23,929 bases of DNA from Candidatus Pullichristensenella stercoripullorum (GTDB lineage Bacteria; Bacillota; Clostridia; Christensenellales; Aristaeellaceae): assembly GCA_018712885.1 (NCBI GenBank), contig DVGE01000150.1, positions 1 through 23,929 of the forward strand. The letters run 5' to 3'. The notes beneath the pieces are model-generated. The model did no database searches. It was given only the letters and a program-made list of their open reading frames with translations, and was not told where the DNA came from. A program made the translations under genes and the position numbers. This document shows, piece after piece, positions 1 to 6,602 of the stretch (its first letter is position 1; the number at the start of each line of letters is the position of its first letter).

Positions 1-1
1 C

Positions 2-211
2 AGGAACAAGGCTTTCGGACATCGTTTTCTGCGCGCGGCGGTACTCCAACAGTATATCGCCTACGCATGGTTGTTGCTGAACATGGCGCTGGCTCTATGG
101 ACGGACACAGGAACAGGCGGTTTGCGCGCAAGGGACATCCATGCATATTACATCGGATGCGACATTGTATTTGTTTTGAGCGTTGGCATTTTTTACAAAG
201 TATATAAATGA
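2..211 (+). CDS. C-terminal end of a small membrane protein (partial)
   Basis: This is an open frame that enters from the left edge and stops with TGA at 209-211, giving 69 residues. Two hydrophobic stretches can be seen, around YIAYAWLLLNMALALW and IGCDIVFVLSVGIFY, separated by a charged, glycine-containing loop (TDTGTGGLRARD), and the protein ends in a basic tail (YKVYK). This looks like the last two transmembrane helices of an integral membrane protein with a cytoplasmic C-terminus. I do not recognise the family. Another frame is also open over most of this stretch, but only this one has membrane-protein character. It is less GC-rich than the following catabolic genes and is probably unrelated to them. 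Confidence 0.5.
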   Translation, partial: RNKAFGHRFLRAAVLQQYIAYAWLLLNMALALWTDTGTGGLRARDIHAYYIGCDIVFVLSVGIFYKVYK

Positions 212-268
212 CCCGCCTGTCCCCGCTGTTCTTCGTGGCGGGAGGCGGCGCGGAGAGCTGTGCGATAG

Positions 269-598
269 AATAGCGCCACGCGAGGCGAGCGAACGCCGTG
301 GCGCGGGAAGAAGGGAAAACCCCTGCGGTTCAGAAAATTTGCCGCCGAGTTTCGCGGCATCACGGACGACCGACGGCTGGCGCCGCGTTCTCCGGGGTCT
401 GACGGGGCATTTTTGATGGAATCTCGGGACGCGGCGTGCTTTGTTATGCTGGCGGGGCTGCTCTGCTCATGCTCGCGGTGACGCTCGCCCTGCAAGCCGG
501 CGCTCAAAGCGAAGGCCGCGATCACCGGCGCGCTGGAGGCGGTATACGCCTTTAAGGACGCCGGGGGCAACGATGTTCTCGGCCTGCGCCCTTCCTGA
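269..598 (+). pseudogene. Possible decayed gene in a 477-bp gap (very uncertain)
   Basis: Bases 212-688 hold no convincing intact gene. A frame open from 269 to 481 reads like a short soluble N-terminus (around RKFAAEFRGITDDRRLAP) followed by a hydrophobic, cysteine-containing stretch (FVMLAGLLCSCSR) and a stop. The hydrophobic character then continues in another frame (GAALLMLAVTLALQAG, about 453-500). A third frame reads ALKAKAAITGALEAVYAFKD from 500 to a TGA at 596-598. This succession of plausible peptides in shifted frames is what a frameshifted small membrane or secreted protein would leave, but no family is recognisable and high GC content makes chance open frames common. Confidence 0.22.
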
Positions 599-688
599 CG
601 CTCGGCAAGCGTGGACGCAAAACCGGGGAGTGTGAGGCGAACGGATGGCGCGGATGCTGCCGCCCGGCAAAGGGGCGGTTGACAGCAA

Positions 689-731
689 AGCGCCGCGCAG
701 TCGGAAAAGACCGGCTGCGCGGCGCTTTTTT
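689..731. terminator. Rho-independent terminator
   Basis: A 16-bp stem (689-704 with 711-726, one G-T wobble) closes on the loop AAAAGA and is followed by six T residues on the plus strand. It therefore terminates rightward transcription well. It lies 10 bp beyond the stop of the minus-strand hydroxyacid dehydrogenase gene. In that direction the tail has only three T residues, so it is probably a bidirectional terminator between convergent units. Confidence 0.85.
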
Positions 732-740
732 GCCGCTCGC

Positions 741-1754
741 TTAGCGAAGGCGCAGGTTTTCGCGGTCGAGCACCGCGCGGTTGACCACATGCACGGGCAG
801 CTCCCCGGGCGTAAGGCAGCGCAGAGCCTCGGCGATGACCGATTCCGCCAGGCGGCGGTAGCTGCGGGAAGAGTAGTACGACATGTGCGGCGTGAGCAGC
901 ACGTTGTCCATGTTAAGCAGCGGATCGTCGGGCGCGGGGGGCTCCTGTTCCCGCACGTCGAGCACCGCGCCGGCGATCTGGCCGCCGCGCAGCGCTTCGA
1001 TCAGGGCCTTTTCGTCGATCAAACCGCCGCGGGAGGTGTTGATGACGACCGCGCTGGGCTTCATCCAGCCAAATTCGCGCGCGCCTACGGCGTGATGGGT
1101 CTGCGCATTGAGCGCGCAGTTGATGGAAAGGAAGTCGCAGGCGGCGAACAGCTCCTCGCGCGACACGCTGCGCACGCCCATGGCGAGGTCGGCGTCGGAA
1201 AGGTGTTCGGAGCAGGAGATCACCTGCATATCCAGCGCCAGCGCCAACTGCGCCACGCGGCGGCCGGCGTTGCCAAAGCCGTAAACGCCCAGCACCTGCC
1301 CCGCCGTCGGGCCCATGCCCGCGTCGAGCGTGGCGCGCGCCTCCAGCCACCTGCCGGCCTTGACCGCGGCGTTGTAGGGCACGAGGCGCTTGTTCCAGGC
1401 GAGTATGCCGAGGATGACGTATTGCGCCAGCTCCGTCTGGCAAAAATCGGGCACATTGACCACGGCGATGCCGTTTTCCGTGGCGGCGTCCAGATCGACG
1501 CGGTCAAAGCCGATGCCGTAGCGCACGACGGCGCGCAGCCGCGGCAGGCGCTCAAGCACGCCGCGGGTGATGTAGGATTCGTTGGTGATGAGCACGTCGG
1601 CCTGCGCAGCCGCGGCAACGACCTCGTCGTCGCTGCGGCAGATCACGCCGCGCAGCGCCACGTCCGGCCGCCCGGCAAGGGCGGCGCGCTCGATGGGCAG
1701 TGCGAGATCCGTGCCGGGCAGATCCGTGCGGACGATCAGGCGCGCGGGGCTCAC
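741..1754 (-). CDS. D-2-hydroxyacid dehydrogenase, C-terminal-binding-protein-like
   Basis: This is a 337-residue NAD(P)-dependent dehydrogenase of the D-isomer-specific 2-hydroxyacid dehydrogenase family, which interconverts 2-hydroxy acids and 2-keto acids in the cytosol. The glycine-rich nucleotide loop is GFGNAG at residues 159-164. The catalytic set is visible: Arg242 in INTSRGGLID, a Glu-Pro at 271-272 after DVREQ, and His290 in TPHMSYYS. Length is normal for the family. The start is GTG at 1754, sharing GTGA with the stop of the upstream isomerase gene, so translation is probably coupled. The substrate cannot be read from sequence. The setting, opposite a LarA-type racemase gene and inside a sugar-acid locus, suggests a 2-hydroxy sugar acid (inference). 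Confidence 0.93.
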   Translation of the reverse strand: MSPARLIVRTDLPGTDLALPIERAALAGRPDVALRGVICRSDDEVVAAAAQADVLITNESYITRGVLERLPRLRAVVRYGIGFDRVDLDAATENGIAVVNVPDFCQTELAQYVILGILAWNKRLVPYNAAVKAGRWLEARATLDAGMGPTAGQVLGVYGFGNAGRRVAQLALALDMQVISCSEHLSDADLAMGVRSVSREELFAACDFLSINCALNAQTHHAVGAREFGWMKPSAVVINTSRGGLIDEKALIEALRGGQIAGAVLDVREQEPPAPDDPLLNMDNVLLTPHMSYYSSRSYRRLAESVIAEALRCLTPGELPVHVVNRAVLDRENLRLR

Positions 1755-2224
1755 TTGAAGTTCTCCGCTTCGACCTTCAGCACGCCGTCAAACAAAGAGG
1801 TGAGGAAAGCGGCGCGCTCCGGGGCGGCGCCCTTGACGAAGCTGTTGTTCAGGAAAGCGTCCACCATGGCGCAGGCCTGGCCCTTGCCCACCACGTTGGC
1901 GCCCATGGCCAGCGCGTTGGCGTTGTTGATGAAGGGGATCATGTCGGCGGTGAAGACGCTCTCGCAGCAGACGCAGTACACGCCCTTGAACTTGTTGCAG
2001 ACGATGCTCATGCCCGCGCCGGAGCCGCAGATGACGACGGCCTTTTCCGCGTCCCCGCGCTGCAGGGCGCGCGCCGCGGCGGAAGCCGCCTCGGGGTAGG
2101 TCACCTTTTCGTCGGCGGACTTCTGGCCCACGTCGATCACTTCATGGCCGCAGGCCTGCAGGTGTTCGAGCACCTGCGCCTTGAGCGGATAGCCGGCAAA
2201 TTCACAGGACAGGATCACTTTCAT
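1751..2224 (-). CDS. RpiB/LacA/LacB-family sugar-phosphate isomerase, divergent
   Basis: This 157-residue protein belongs to the RpiB/LacAB aldose-ketose isomerase family, whose classical members interconvert ribose-5-phosphate and ribulose-5-phosphate. The catalytic cysteine is kept at Cys66 in the motif ICGSGAGMS, and the distal NANALAMGANVVG block is clear. However, the N-terminal Asp-His pair of E. coli RpiB (CDH) is Glu-Phe here (residues 8-9), and the ring-opening histidine of the RxHN motif is Ile (PFINN, about residues 97-101). The true substrate may therefore be acyclic or differently shaped. It is the first gene of a minus-strand pair, has a strong AAGGAGG ribosome site, and overlaps the next gene by four bases. 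Confidence 0.9.
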   Translation of the reverse strand: MKVILSCEFAGYPLKAQVLEHLQACGHEVIDVGQKSADEKVTYPEAASAAARALQRGDAEKAVVICGSGAGMSIVCNKFKGVYCVCCESVFTADMIPFINNANALAMGANVVGKGQACAMVDAFLNNSFVKGAAPERAAFLTSLFDGVLKVEAENFK

Positions 2225-2254
2225 GGAAATTTTCCTCCTTTGGACGCGAATGTA

Positions 2255-2283
2255 TTGACAAGGTCGCGGTAGCGTGTTAAGAT
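2255..2283 (+). promoter_or_regulatory. Sigma-70-type promoter for the LarA-superfamily gene
   Basis: A perfect -35 TTGACA (2255-2260), a 17-bp spacer and a -10 TAAGAT (2278-2283) preceded by TGT (extended -10) point rightward. Initiation near 2290 would give a leader of about 80 nt before the ATG at 2373. The promoter faces the minus-strand promoter at 2313-2341, and an AT-rich near-palindrome (AAATATATTA, 2293-2302) lies between the two, a natural place for a shared operator. Confidence 0.65.
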
Positions 2284-2312
2284 TAGGAATATAAATATAT
2301 TAGCCGGGAACA

Positions 2313-2341
2313 AGTATAACATACGCCGACTAAAATTTCAA
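2313..2341 (-). promoter_or_regulatory. Sigma-70-type promoter for the isomerase/dehydrogenase pair
   Basis: On the minus strand the -35 is TTGAAA (2341-2336), the spacer is 17 bp, and the -10 is TATACT (2318-2313) with an extended TGT just upstream of it. Transcription would begin near 2306, leaving a leader of about 80 nt before the start codon at 2224. It fires leftward across the plus-strand promoter at 2255-2283. Confidence 0.7.
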
Positions 2342-2372
2342 GAGCCAATGCAAAATAAAGGGGTGTGTTTTC

Positions 2373-3644
2373 ATGGGTGTTGTCAGCGAACTGGTGCAGA
2401 GGATGAAGATCCCGGAGATGATGCGCGTGCGTCAGAAGTTTGACGATACGGCGATCCAGGACGTGCCGGCGGTAACGAACGAACAGCTCCATCAGGAGAA
2501 GATCCGCAGCCTCATCCGTCCGGGCATGCGCATCGCCATCGGCGCGGGCAGCCGCGGCATCAGCAATTACGCGACCATCATCAAGTGCATCGTCGATTTT
2601 GTCAAGGAGATGGGCGCGGAACCGTTCATCGTGCCGGCGATGGGCAGTCACGGCGGCGCGCTCGCCGAAGGGCAGCGCCAGATGTTGGCGGGCTACGGCA
2701 TCACTCCGGAAAACATGGGCTGCCCGGTGCGCTGCTCGATGGAAACGAAGGTGATCGGCCGCACCGCGGACGACCGCTATCCGGTGCAGATCGACAAGTA
2801 CGCGGCCGAGGCCGACGGCATCATCATCTGCAACCGCATCAAGGCGCACACCGCCTTCCGCGGCCCCTATGAGTCGGGCCTGATGAAGATGCTCGCCATT
2901 GGCCTGGCCAAGCAGAAGGGCGCTGAATTCTGCCATTCCCGCGGCTTTAAGTATATGGCGGAGATGGTGGAGCTTTTCGGCCGCGGCATCATCAGCAACG
3001 CCAACGTCCTCTTCGGCGTGGCGCTGCTGGAGAACGCCTACGATAAGACCGTGGAGATTCACGCCCTTACCTCCCCGGAGATCATCGAGCAGGAGCCGGC
3101 GCTCCTCGAGCGCGCCAAGGCCTATATGCCGCGCATCCGCGTCGAGCACGCCGACCTGCTGATCGTCGACGAGATCGGCAAGAACATCTCTGGCGACGGC
3201 ATGGACCCGAACATCTCCGGCACGTTCGCCGTGCCCTATGCCTCCGGCGGCATCGACGTGCAGCGCGTGGCCGTGCTCGATATCTGCGAGCAGTCCCACG
3301 GCAACACCATCGGCTGGGGTATGGCGGACTGCTCTACCCGGCGCGCCTTTGACAAGTTCGACAGCGAGGCCACCTATCCCAACTCCCTCACCTGCCTGGT
3401 GACGCAGGTCAGCAAGATCCCCATGATCTTCAAAAACGACAAGGAGTGCATCCAGGCCGCCATCAAGACGCTGGCGGACGTCGATCACGACGACGTGAAG
3501 GTCGTGCGCATCAAGAACACGCTGGCCATGGGCGAGATCCAGGTGTCCGCCAACCTCCGCCCGGTCGTGGAAGCCGACCCCAATATGGAGATCGTCAGCG
3601 AGCCTGAACCCATGCCCTTCGACGAGAACGGCAACCTCTTCTGA
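2373..3644 (+). CDS. LarA-superfamily (DUF2088) protein, predicted nickel-pincer hydroxyacid racemase/epimerase
   Basis: This 423-residue protein resembles the lactate-racemase-domain family. In L. plantarum LarA, from memory, His108, His174, Lys184 and His200 hold the nickel-pincer nucleotide and do acid-base catalysis. Here I see His93 (GSHGG), His159 (NRIKAHT), Lys172 (SGLMKMLAIGL) and His188 (EFCHSRG). The first two are 66 residues apart and the last two 16, as in LarA, while the middle gap is 13 instead of 10. A Ser-Arg at 60-61 sits where the cofactor-contacting Arg is expected. The predicted reaction is inversion at C2 of a 2-hydroxy acid; the substrate is unknown. It has its own promoter and terminator and faces the hydroxyacid dehydrogenase pair. 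The start has AAAGGGG about 9 bp upstream. Confidence 0.82.
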   Translation: MGVVSELVQRMKIPEMMRVRQKFDDTAIQDVPAVTNEQLHQEKIRSLIRPGMRIAIGAGSRGISNYATIIKCIVDFVKEMGAEPFIVPAMGSHGGALAEGQRQMLAGYGITPENMGCPVRCSMETKVIGRTADDRYPVQIDKYAAEADGIIICNRIKAHTAFRGPYESGLMKMLAIGLAKQKGAEFCHSRGFKYMAEMVELFGRGIISNANVLFGVALLENAYDKTVEIHALTSPEIIEQEPALLERAKAYMPRIRVEHADLLIVDEIGKNISGDGMDPNISGTFAVPYASGGIDVQRVAVLDICEQSHGNTIGWGMADCSTRRAFDKFDSEATYPNSLTCLVTQVSKIPMIFKNDKECIQAAIKTLADVDHDDVKVVRIKNTLAMGEIQVSANLRPVVEADPNMEIVSEPEPMPFDENGNLF

Positions 3645-3651
3645 TCCTTTT

Positions 3652-3684
3652 GCGCCGCATCCACGCCGGGTGCGGCGCTCTTTT
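3652..3684 (+). terminator. Rho-independent terminator after the LarA-superfamily gene
   Basis: An 11-bp stem (3652-3662 with 3668-3678, one wobble) has the 5-base loop ACGCC and is followed by TCTTTT. It begins 7 bp after the stop codon and separates this gene from the transporter operon. Confidence 0.8.
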
Positions 3685-3700
3685 GTGATTCATGCGCAGC

Positions 3701-3756
3701 GATATATATGGTCATATCGTACATATATCAAGATAAAAAACATACAAACATACAAA
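3701..3756. promoter_or_regulatory. AT-rich upstream region with an inverted repeat and a tandem repeat
   Basis: Upstream of the binding-protein promoter lies an AT-rich island that stands out from the GC-rich surroundings. It has an imperfect inverted repeat (GATATATATG at 3701-3710 against CATATATC at 3722-3729) and two adjacent copies of CATACAAA (3741-3748, 3749-3756). These could be regulator sites or an UP-like element. No specific regulator can be assigned from sequence alone. Confidence 0.3.
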
Positions 3757-3771
3757 ACATTAAAGAACACC

Positions 3772-3801
3772 TTGAAAAATATACGAGGCATGTGGTAATA
3801 T
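3772..3801 (+). promoter_or_regulatory. Promoter of the sugar transporter operon
   Basis: The -35 is TTGAAA (3772-3777), the spacer is 18 bp and the -10 is TAATAT (3796-3801), preceded by TGG (extended -10). The -10 is embedded in the 10-bp palindrome TAATATATTA (3796-3805), so a regulator bound there would block RNA polymerase. Initiation is expected near 3808. Confidence 0.65.
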
Positions 3802-3811
3802 ATTATTGCTG

Positions 3812-3831
3812 GCGATGCATGGCAGCATCGC
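3812..3831 (+). promoter_or_regulatory. 5' leader hairpin ahead of the binding-protein gene
   Basis: A perfect 7-bp stem (GCGATGC, 3812-3818, with GCATCGC, 3825-3831) and a 6-base loop lie almost at the expected 5' end of the transporter mRNA and end 9 bp before the AGGGAGG ribosome site. This placement suits an mRNA-stabilising 5' hairpin; a regulatory role is possible but not shown. Confidence 0.4.
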
Positions 3832-3854
3832 ATAAATTTAAGGGAGGTTGAACC

Positions 3855-4826
3855 ATGAAAAAGATCCTTGCCATTCTCCTTGCACTCACACTCGTACTGT
3901 CTGTGGGCGTCGCCGCCATGGCCGAGGAGGAGACCGAACTCTGGGGCGAAGGCCTGAAGATCGGCCTTGCCCAGATGCACTACACCAACGCCTTCCGTAT
4001 CGCGGAGACGGAGAGCGTCATCAGCGCTTTTGAGGCTGTTGGCGCCGAGGTCGTCTGGAACGAGGCCGGCAACGACACCGCCACCCAGGTGGCCAACGCC
4101 AAGGACCTGCTCGCGCAGGACATCGACTACCTCCTCCTGCCTCCGAAAGAGGAAGCCGGCCTGGTGCCCGCGTTGGACGCCGCCAAGGAAGCCGGCGTGC
4201 CGGTCATCCTGCTTGACCGTTCCGCCAACGGCGAGCCCGGCGTCGACTACGTGACCGCCATCCGCTCCGACGCCATCGCCGAGGGCGAGTGGTGCGCGCA
4301 GTGGATCATCGACAACTATCCGGACGGCGCCAACATCGTCGAGGTCTTCGGCGCTCCCGGCTCCACCACCGCCATGGACCGCGCGGAAGGCTTCTGGAAC
4401 CTGCTGGCTGAGGCTGGCGATCAGTATGTGAAGCTCGACAGCCAGGTCGGCGACAACATGCGCGATACCGCCCAGAAGGTCACGGAGAACATGATCCAGG
4501 CCCACGGCAGCGACATCGACATCATCGTCACCCACTCCGACGAAATGACCTTCGGCGCGCTGCAGGCCATCGAGGGCATGGGCTATGTTGCCGGCGAGGA
4601 CTTCAAGGTCCTGTCCATCGGCGACGGCGCCAGCGCGCTGCTCGAGGCGATCATCGACGGCCGCGTTGCCGCTTGCTCCGAGTGCTCCCCGCTTCTTGGC
4701 CCGCAGGCCGTGGAAGTCGTCAAGACCCTGGAAGAGGGCGGCACCGTCGAGGGCCTGATCTGGGCCAACGACCGCTTCTTCACCATCGAGAACGCTGCCG
4801 AAGAGCTGGAAAAGGCTGGCTGGTAA
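3855..4826 (+). CDS. ABC sugar-binding protein, YtfQ-like
   Basis: This 323-residue extracellular solute-binding protein of the periplasmic-binding-protein type I (RbsB/YtfQ) family captures a sugar for the importer encoded downstream. A signal peptide covers residues 1-23 with a hydrophobic core and an AMA cleavage site. There is no lipobox cysteine, unusual for a monoderm binding protein. It shares with YtfQ, the furanose-sugar binder of E. coli, the sequence LLDRS, a DRAEGF block after an AxGSTTAMD stretch, and the block around HSDEMTFGALQAIEGMGY leading to SIGDG (comparison from memory). The ribosome site AGGGAGG is 7 bp from the ATG. Sugar specificity is not readable; a hexuronate or related acid would fit the locus. 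Confidence 0.93.
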   Translation: MKKILAILLALTLVLSVGVAAMAEEETELWGEGLKIGLAQMHYTNAFRIAETESVISAFEAVGAEVVWNEAGNDTATQVANAKDLLAQDIDYLLLPPKEEAGLVPALDAAKEAGVPVILLDRSANGEPGVDYVTAIRSDAIAEGEWCAQWIIDNYPDGANIVEVFGAPGSTTAMDRAEGFWNLLAEAGDQYVKLDSQVGDNMRDTAQKVTENMIQAHGSDIDIIVTHSDEMTFGALQAIEGMGYVAGEDFKVLSIGDGASALLEAIIDGRVAACSECSPLLGPQAVEVVKTLEEGGTVEGLIWANDRFFTIENAAEELEKAGW

Positions 4827-4864
4827 AAATTTGAGCCGGATCTGACTTGATGCGGCAAGGGGCG

Positions 4865-4889
4865 CAGCCGCCAGATCAACTGGCGGCTG
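4865..4889 (+). promoter_or_regulatory. Intercistronic stem-loop after the binding-protein gene
   Basis: A perfect 10-bp stem (CAGCCGCCAG, 4865-4874, with CTGGCGGCTG, 4880-4889) has the loop ATCAA. The tail TTCCTCTT is a poor T-run, so this is more likely a leaky terminator or 3'-end stabiliser that keeps binding-protein mRNA more abundant than the transporter mRNA. The rest of 4827-5061 shows nothing else that I can support. Confidence 0.55.
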
Positions 4890-5061
4890 TTCCTCTTCAC
4901 GGAAGGCATGGCCGGGTCGTTCGGCATCGACCGTTTATCATGGAGCTTCCCTGCATATCCCAGTGCAAGTACGAGGGCTTGCCCCTCTTTCCATTATAAG
5001 ATCTGTGCGCGGATCGAATCGTCCCCCATGGTTGACAAGAACGATAGGAGGAACCCGAAAT

Positions 5062-6582
5062 ATGAGCAACGAGATATTGCTTGAAATGAAAAATATTTCG
5101 AAGACCTTCCCGGGCGTGCGCGCTTTGAAGAATGTGAGCTTCAGCGTGCGCCGGGGCGAGGTCATGGGTCTGATGGGCGAAAACGGCGCGGGCAAGTCCA
5201 CGCTCATCAAGATCCTCACGGGGTATTATCACCGCGACGCCAACTCCGGCGAGGAGATCTTCGACGGCAGGAACATCAACCCCAAGAGCACGCTGGAAGC
5301 GCAGCGCATGGGCATCAGCCCGATCTTCCAGGAGCTGAACCTGGCTCCGAACCTCACCATCGCCGAGAACATCTTTCTGGGCAACGCGCCGAAGAAGCAC
5401 GGCGCGATCGACTGGAAGGCGATGCGCGAAAAGGCGAAGGAAGCCATGCGCGAGCTGGGCGTGGACGTGGACGTGAGCGGCCTGCTCAGCCGCCAGCCCA
5501 CCGCCATCCAGCAGATGGTCTCGGTGGCGCGCGCGCTCTCCATCAACGCCAAACTGCTCATCATGGACGAGGCGACGTCCTCTCTGGACAACGCGGAGGT
5601 CGACATACTGTTCAACGCCGTGCGCCGGCTGAAGGAAAAGGGCATCGCCACCATCTTCGTCACCCACAAGATGGATGAGATCTATAAGATCTGCGACCGC
5701 GTCACCATCCTCAAGGACGGCGAGTTCGTCACCTGCCAGCCCATCGAGGAGATGCCGAAGCTGAAGCTGATCTCGCTGATGCTCGGCCGCGACGCCTCGA
5801 CGCTCATCAACAAGCGCAAGGCCTACGATCCTGCCAAGGAGAACGCGGAAGTGCTCTGCGAGGTCAAGGAGATCCGCACCGGCACGCACCGGCTCAACGG
5901 CATCAATCTCAAGATCCGCAAAGGCGAGGTGCTCGGCCTGGCCGGGCTGCTCGGTTCCGGGCGCACGGAGACGGCCAAGGTCATCTTCGGCGACGACCAG
6001 ATGTACGTGGGCGAAGTGTTCATGCGCCAGCAGGCCGTGCACTTCAAAAGCCCCGAGCAGGCCATCAAGTCCGGCCTTGCCTTCTGCTCGGAAGACCGCA
6101 AGGGCGAGGGCATCTTCCCCAACATGAGCGTTGCGGACAACCTCACCATGCCGATCATGGACCGCGTGAGCCGCTTCGGCATGGTCAACCGCCGCAAGCA
6201 GAACGAGATCACCCGCGATTATATCCAGAAGATGTCGATCAAGACGCCTTCGGAGAACACGAAGATCAAGGATCTTTCCGGCGGCAACCAGCAGAAGGTC
6301 ATCCTCTCCCGCTGGCTGGCGACCAAGCCGGATCTGGTCATACTCGACGAGCCGACCCGCGGCATCGACGTAGGCGCCAAGGGCGAGATCGAGGATCTGA
6401 TCCGCGAGATCTCCGAACAGGGCATCAGCGTCCTTTACATCTCCTCTGAGATGGACGAGCTCGTGCGTGGCTGCGACCGCGTGGCGGTGTTGCGCGACGG
6501 CCGCGTGGTCGGCGAGCTGACCGGCGAGGACATCTCGTCTGACAATATCATGAAGGCCATCGCCATGGGCGAAGCCGTCTGA
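5062..6582 (+). CDS. Sugar ABC transporter ATPase, RbsA/YtfR family
   Basis: This 506-residue protein has two fused ATPase domains and powers uptake by the permease pair encoded next. Domain 1 has Walker A GENGAGKST (39-47), Walker B with Asp169-Glu170 in LLIMDEATSSLD and switch His202. Domain 2 has the degenerate loop GLLGSGRT (295-302) typical of this family, the signature LSGGNQQ (405-411) and Asp429-Glu430 in LVILDEPTRGID. Length matches RbsA (about 500). I chose the ATG at 5062 because AGGAGG lies 10 bp upstream and the ABC domain begins at once. An in-frame ATG at 4963 would add 33 unrelated residues. It is separated from the binding-protein gene by 235 bp with a stem-loop. Confidence 0.95.
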   Translation: MSNEILLEMKNISKTFPGVRALKNVSFSVRRGEVMGLMGENGAGKSTLIKILTGYYHRDANSGEEIFDGRNINPKSTLEAQRMGISPIFQELNLAPNLTIAENIFLGNAPKKHGAIDWKAMREKAKEAMRELGVDVDVSGLLSRQPTAIQQMVSVARALSINAKLLIMDEATSSLDNAEVDILFNAVRRLKEKGIATIFVTHKMDEIYKICDRVTILKDGEFVTCQPIEEMPKLKLISLMLGRDASTLINKRKAYDPAKENAEVLCEVKEIRTGTHRLNGINLKIRKGEVLGLAGLLGSGRTETAKVIFGDDQMYVGEVFMRQQAVHFKSPEQAIKSGLAFCSEDRKGEGIFPNMSVADNLTMPIMDRVSRFGMVNRRKQNEITRDYIQKMSIKTPSENTKIKDLSGGNQQKVILSRWLATKPDLVILDEPTRGIDVGAKGEIEDLIREISEQGISVLYISSEMDELVRGCDRVAVLRDGRVVGELTGEDISSDNIMKAIAMGEAV

Positions 6583-6602
6583 CGAAAGGGGAGGACAGCG
6601 AT

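Noticed and set aside
645..2099. Long plus-strand open frame of 484 codons opposite the isomerase/dehydrogenase pair
   Set aside because: It is the antisense of two clear enzyme genes, is rich in Arg, Ala, His and Gly, and has no family motif; high GC content keeps such frames open.
2283..3488. 401-codon minus-strand open frame across the LarA-superfamily gene
   Set aside because: It is antisense to a recognisable enzyme with conserved active-site residues, and has the composition typical of a shadow frame. Equivalent antisense frames over gnd, uxaE and the kinase gene were dropped for the same reason.
4963..5061. Upstream in-frame ATG that would extend the ABC ATPase by 33 residues
   Set aside because: The extension has no similarity to the family and AGGAGG sits 10 bp before the ATG at 5062. 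Extended starts at 7334, 12575, 14176, 17032 and 22751 were rejected on the same kind of evidence.
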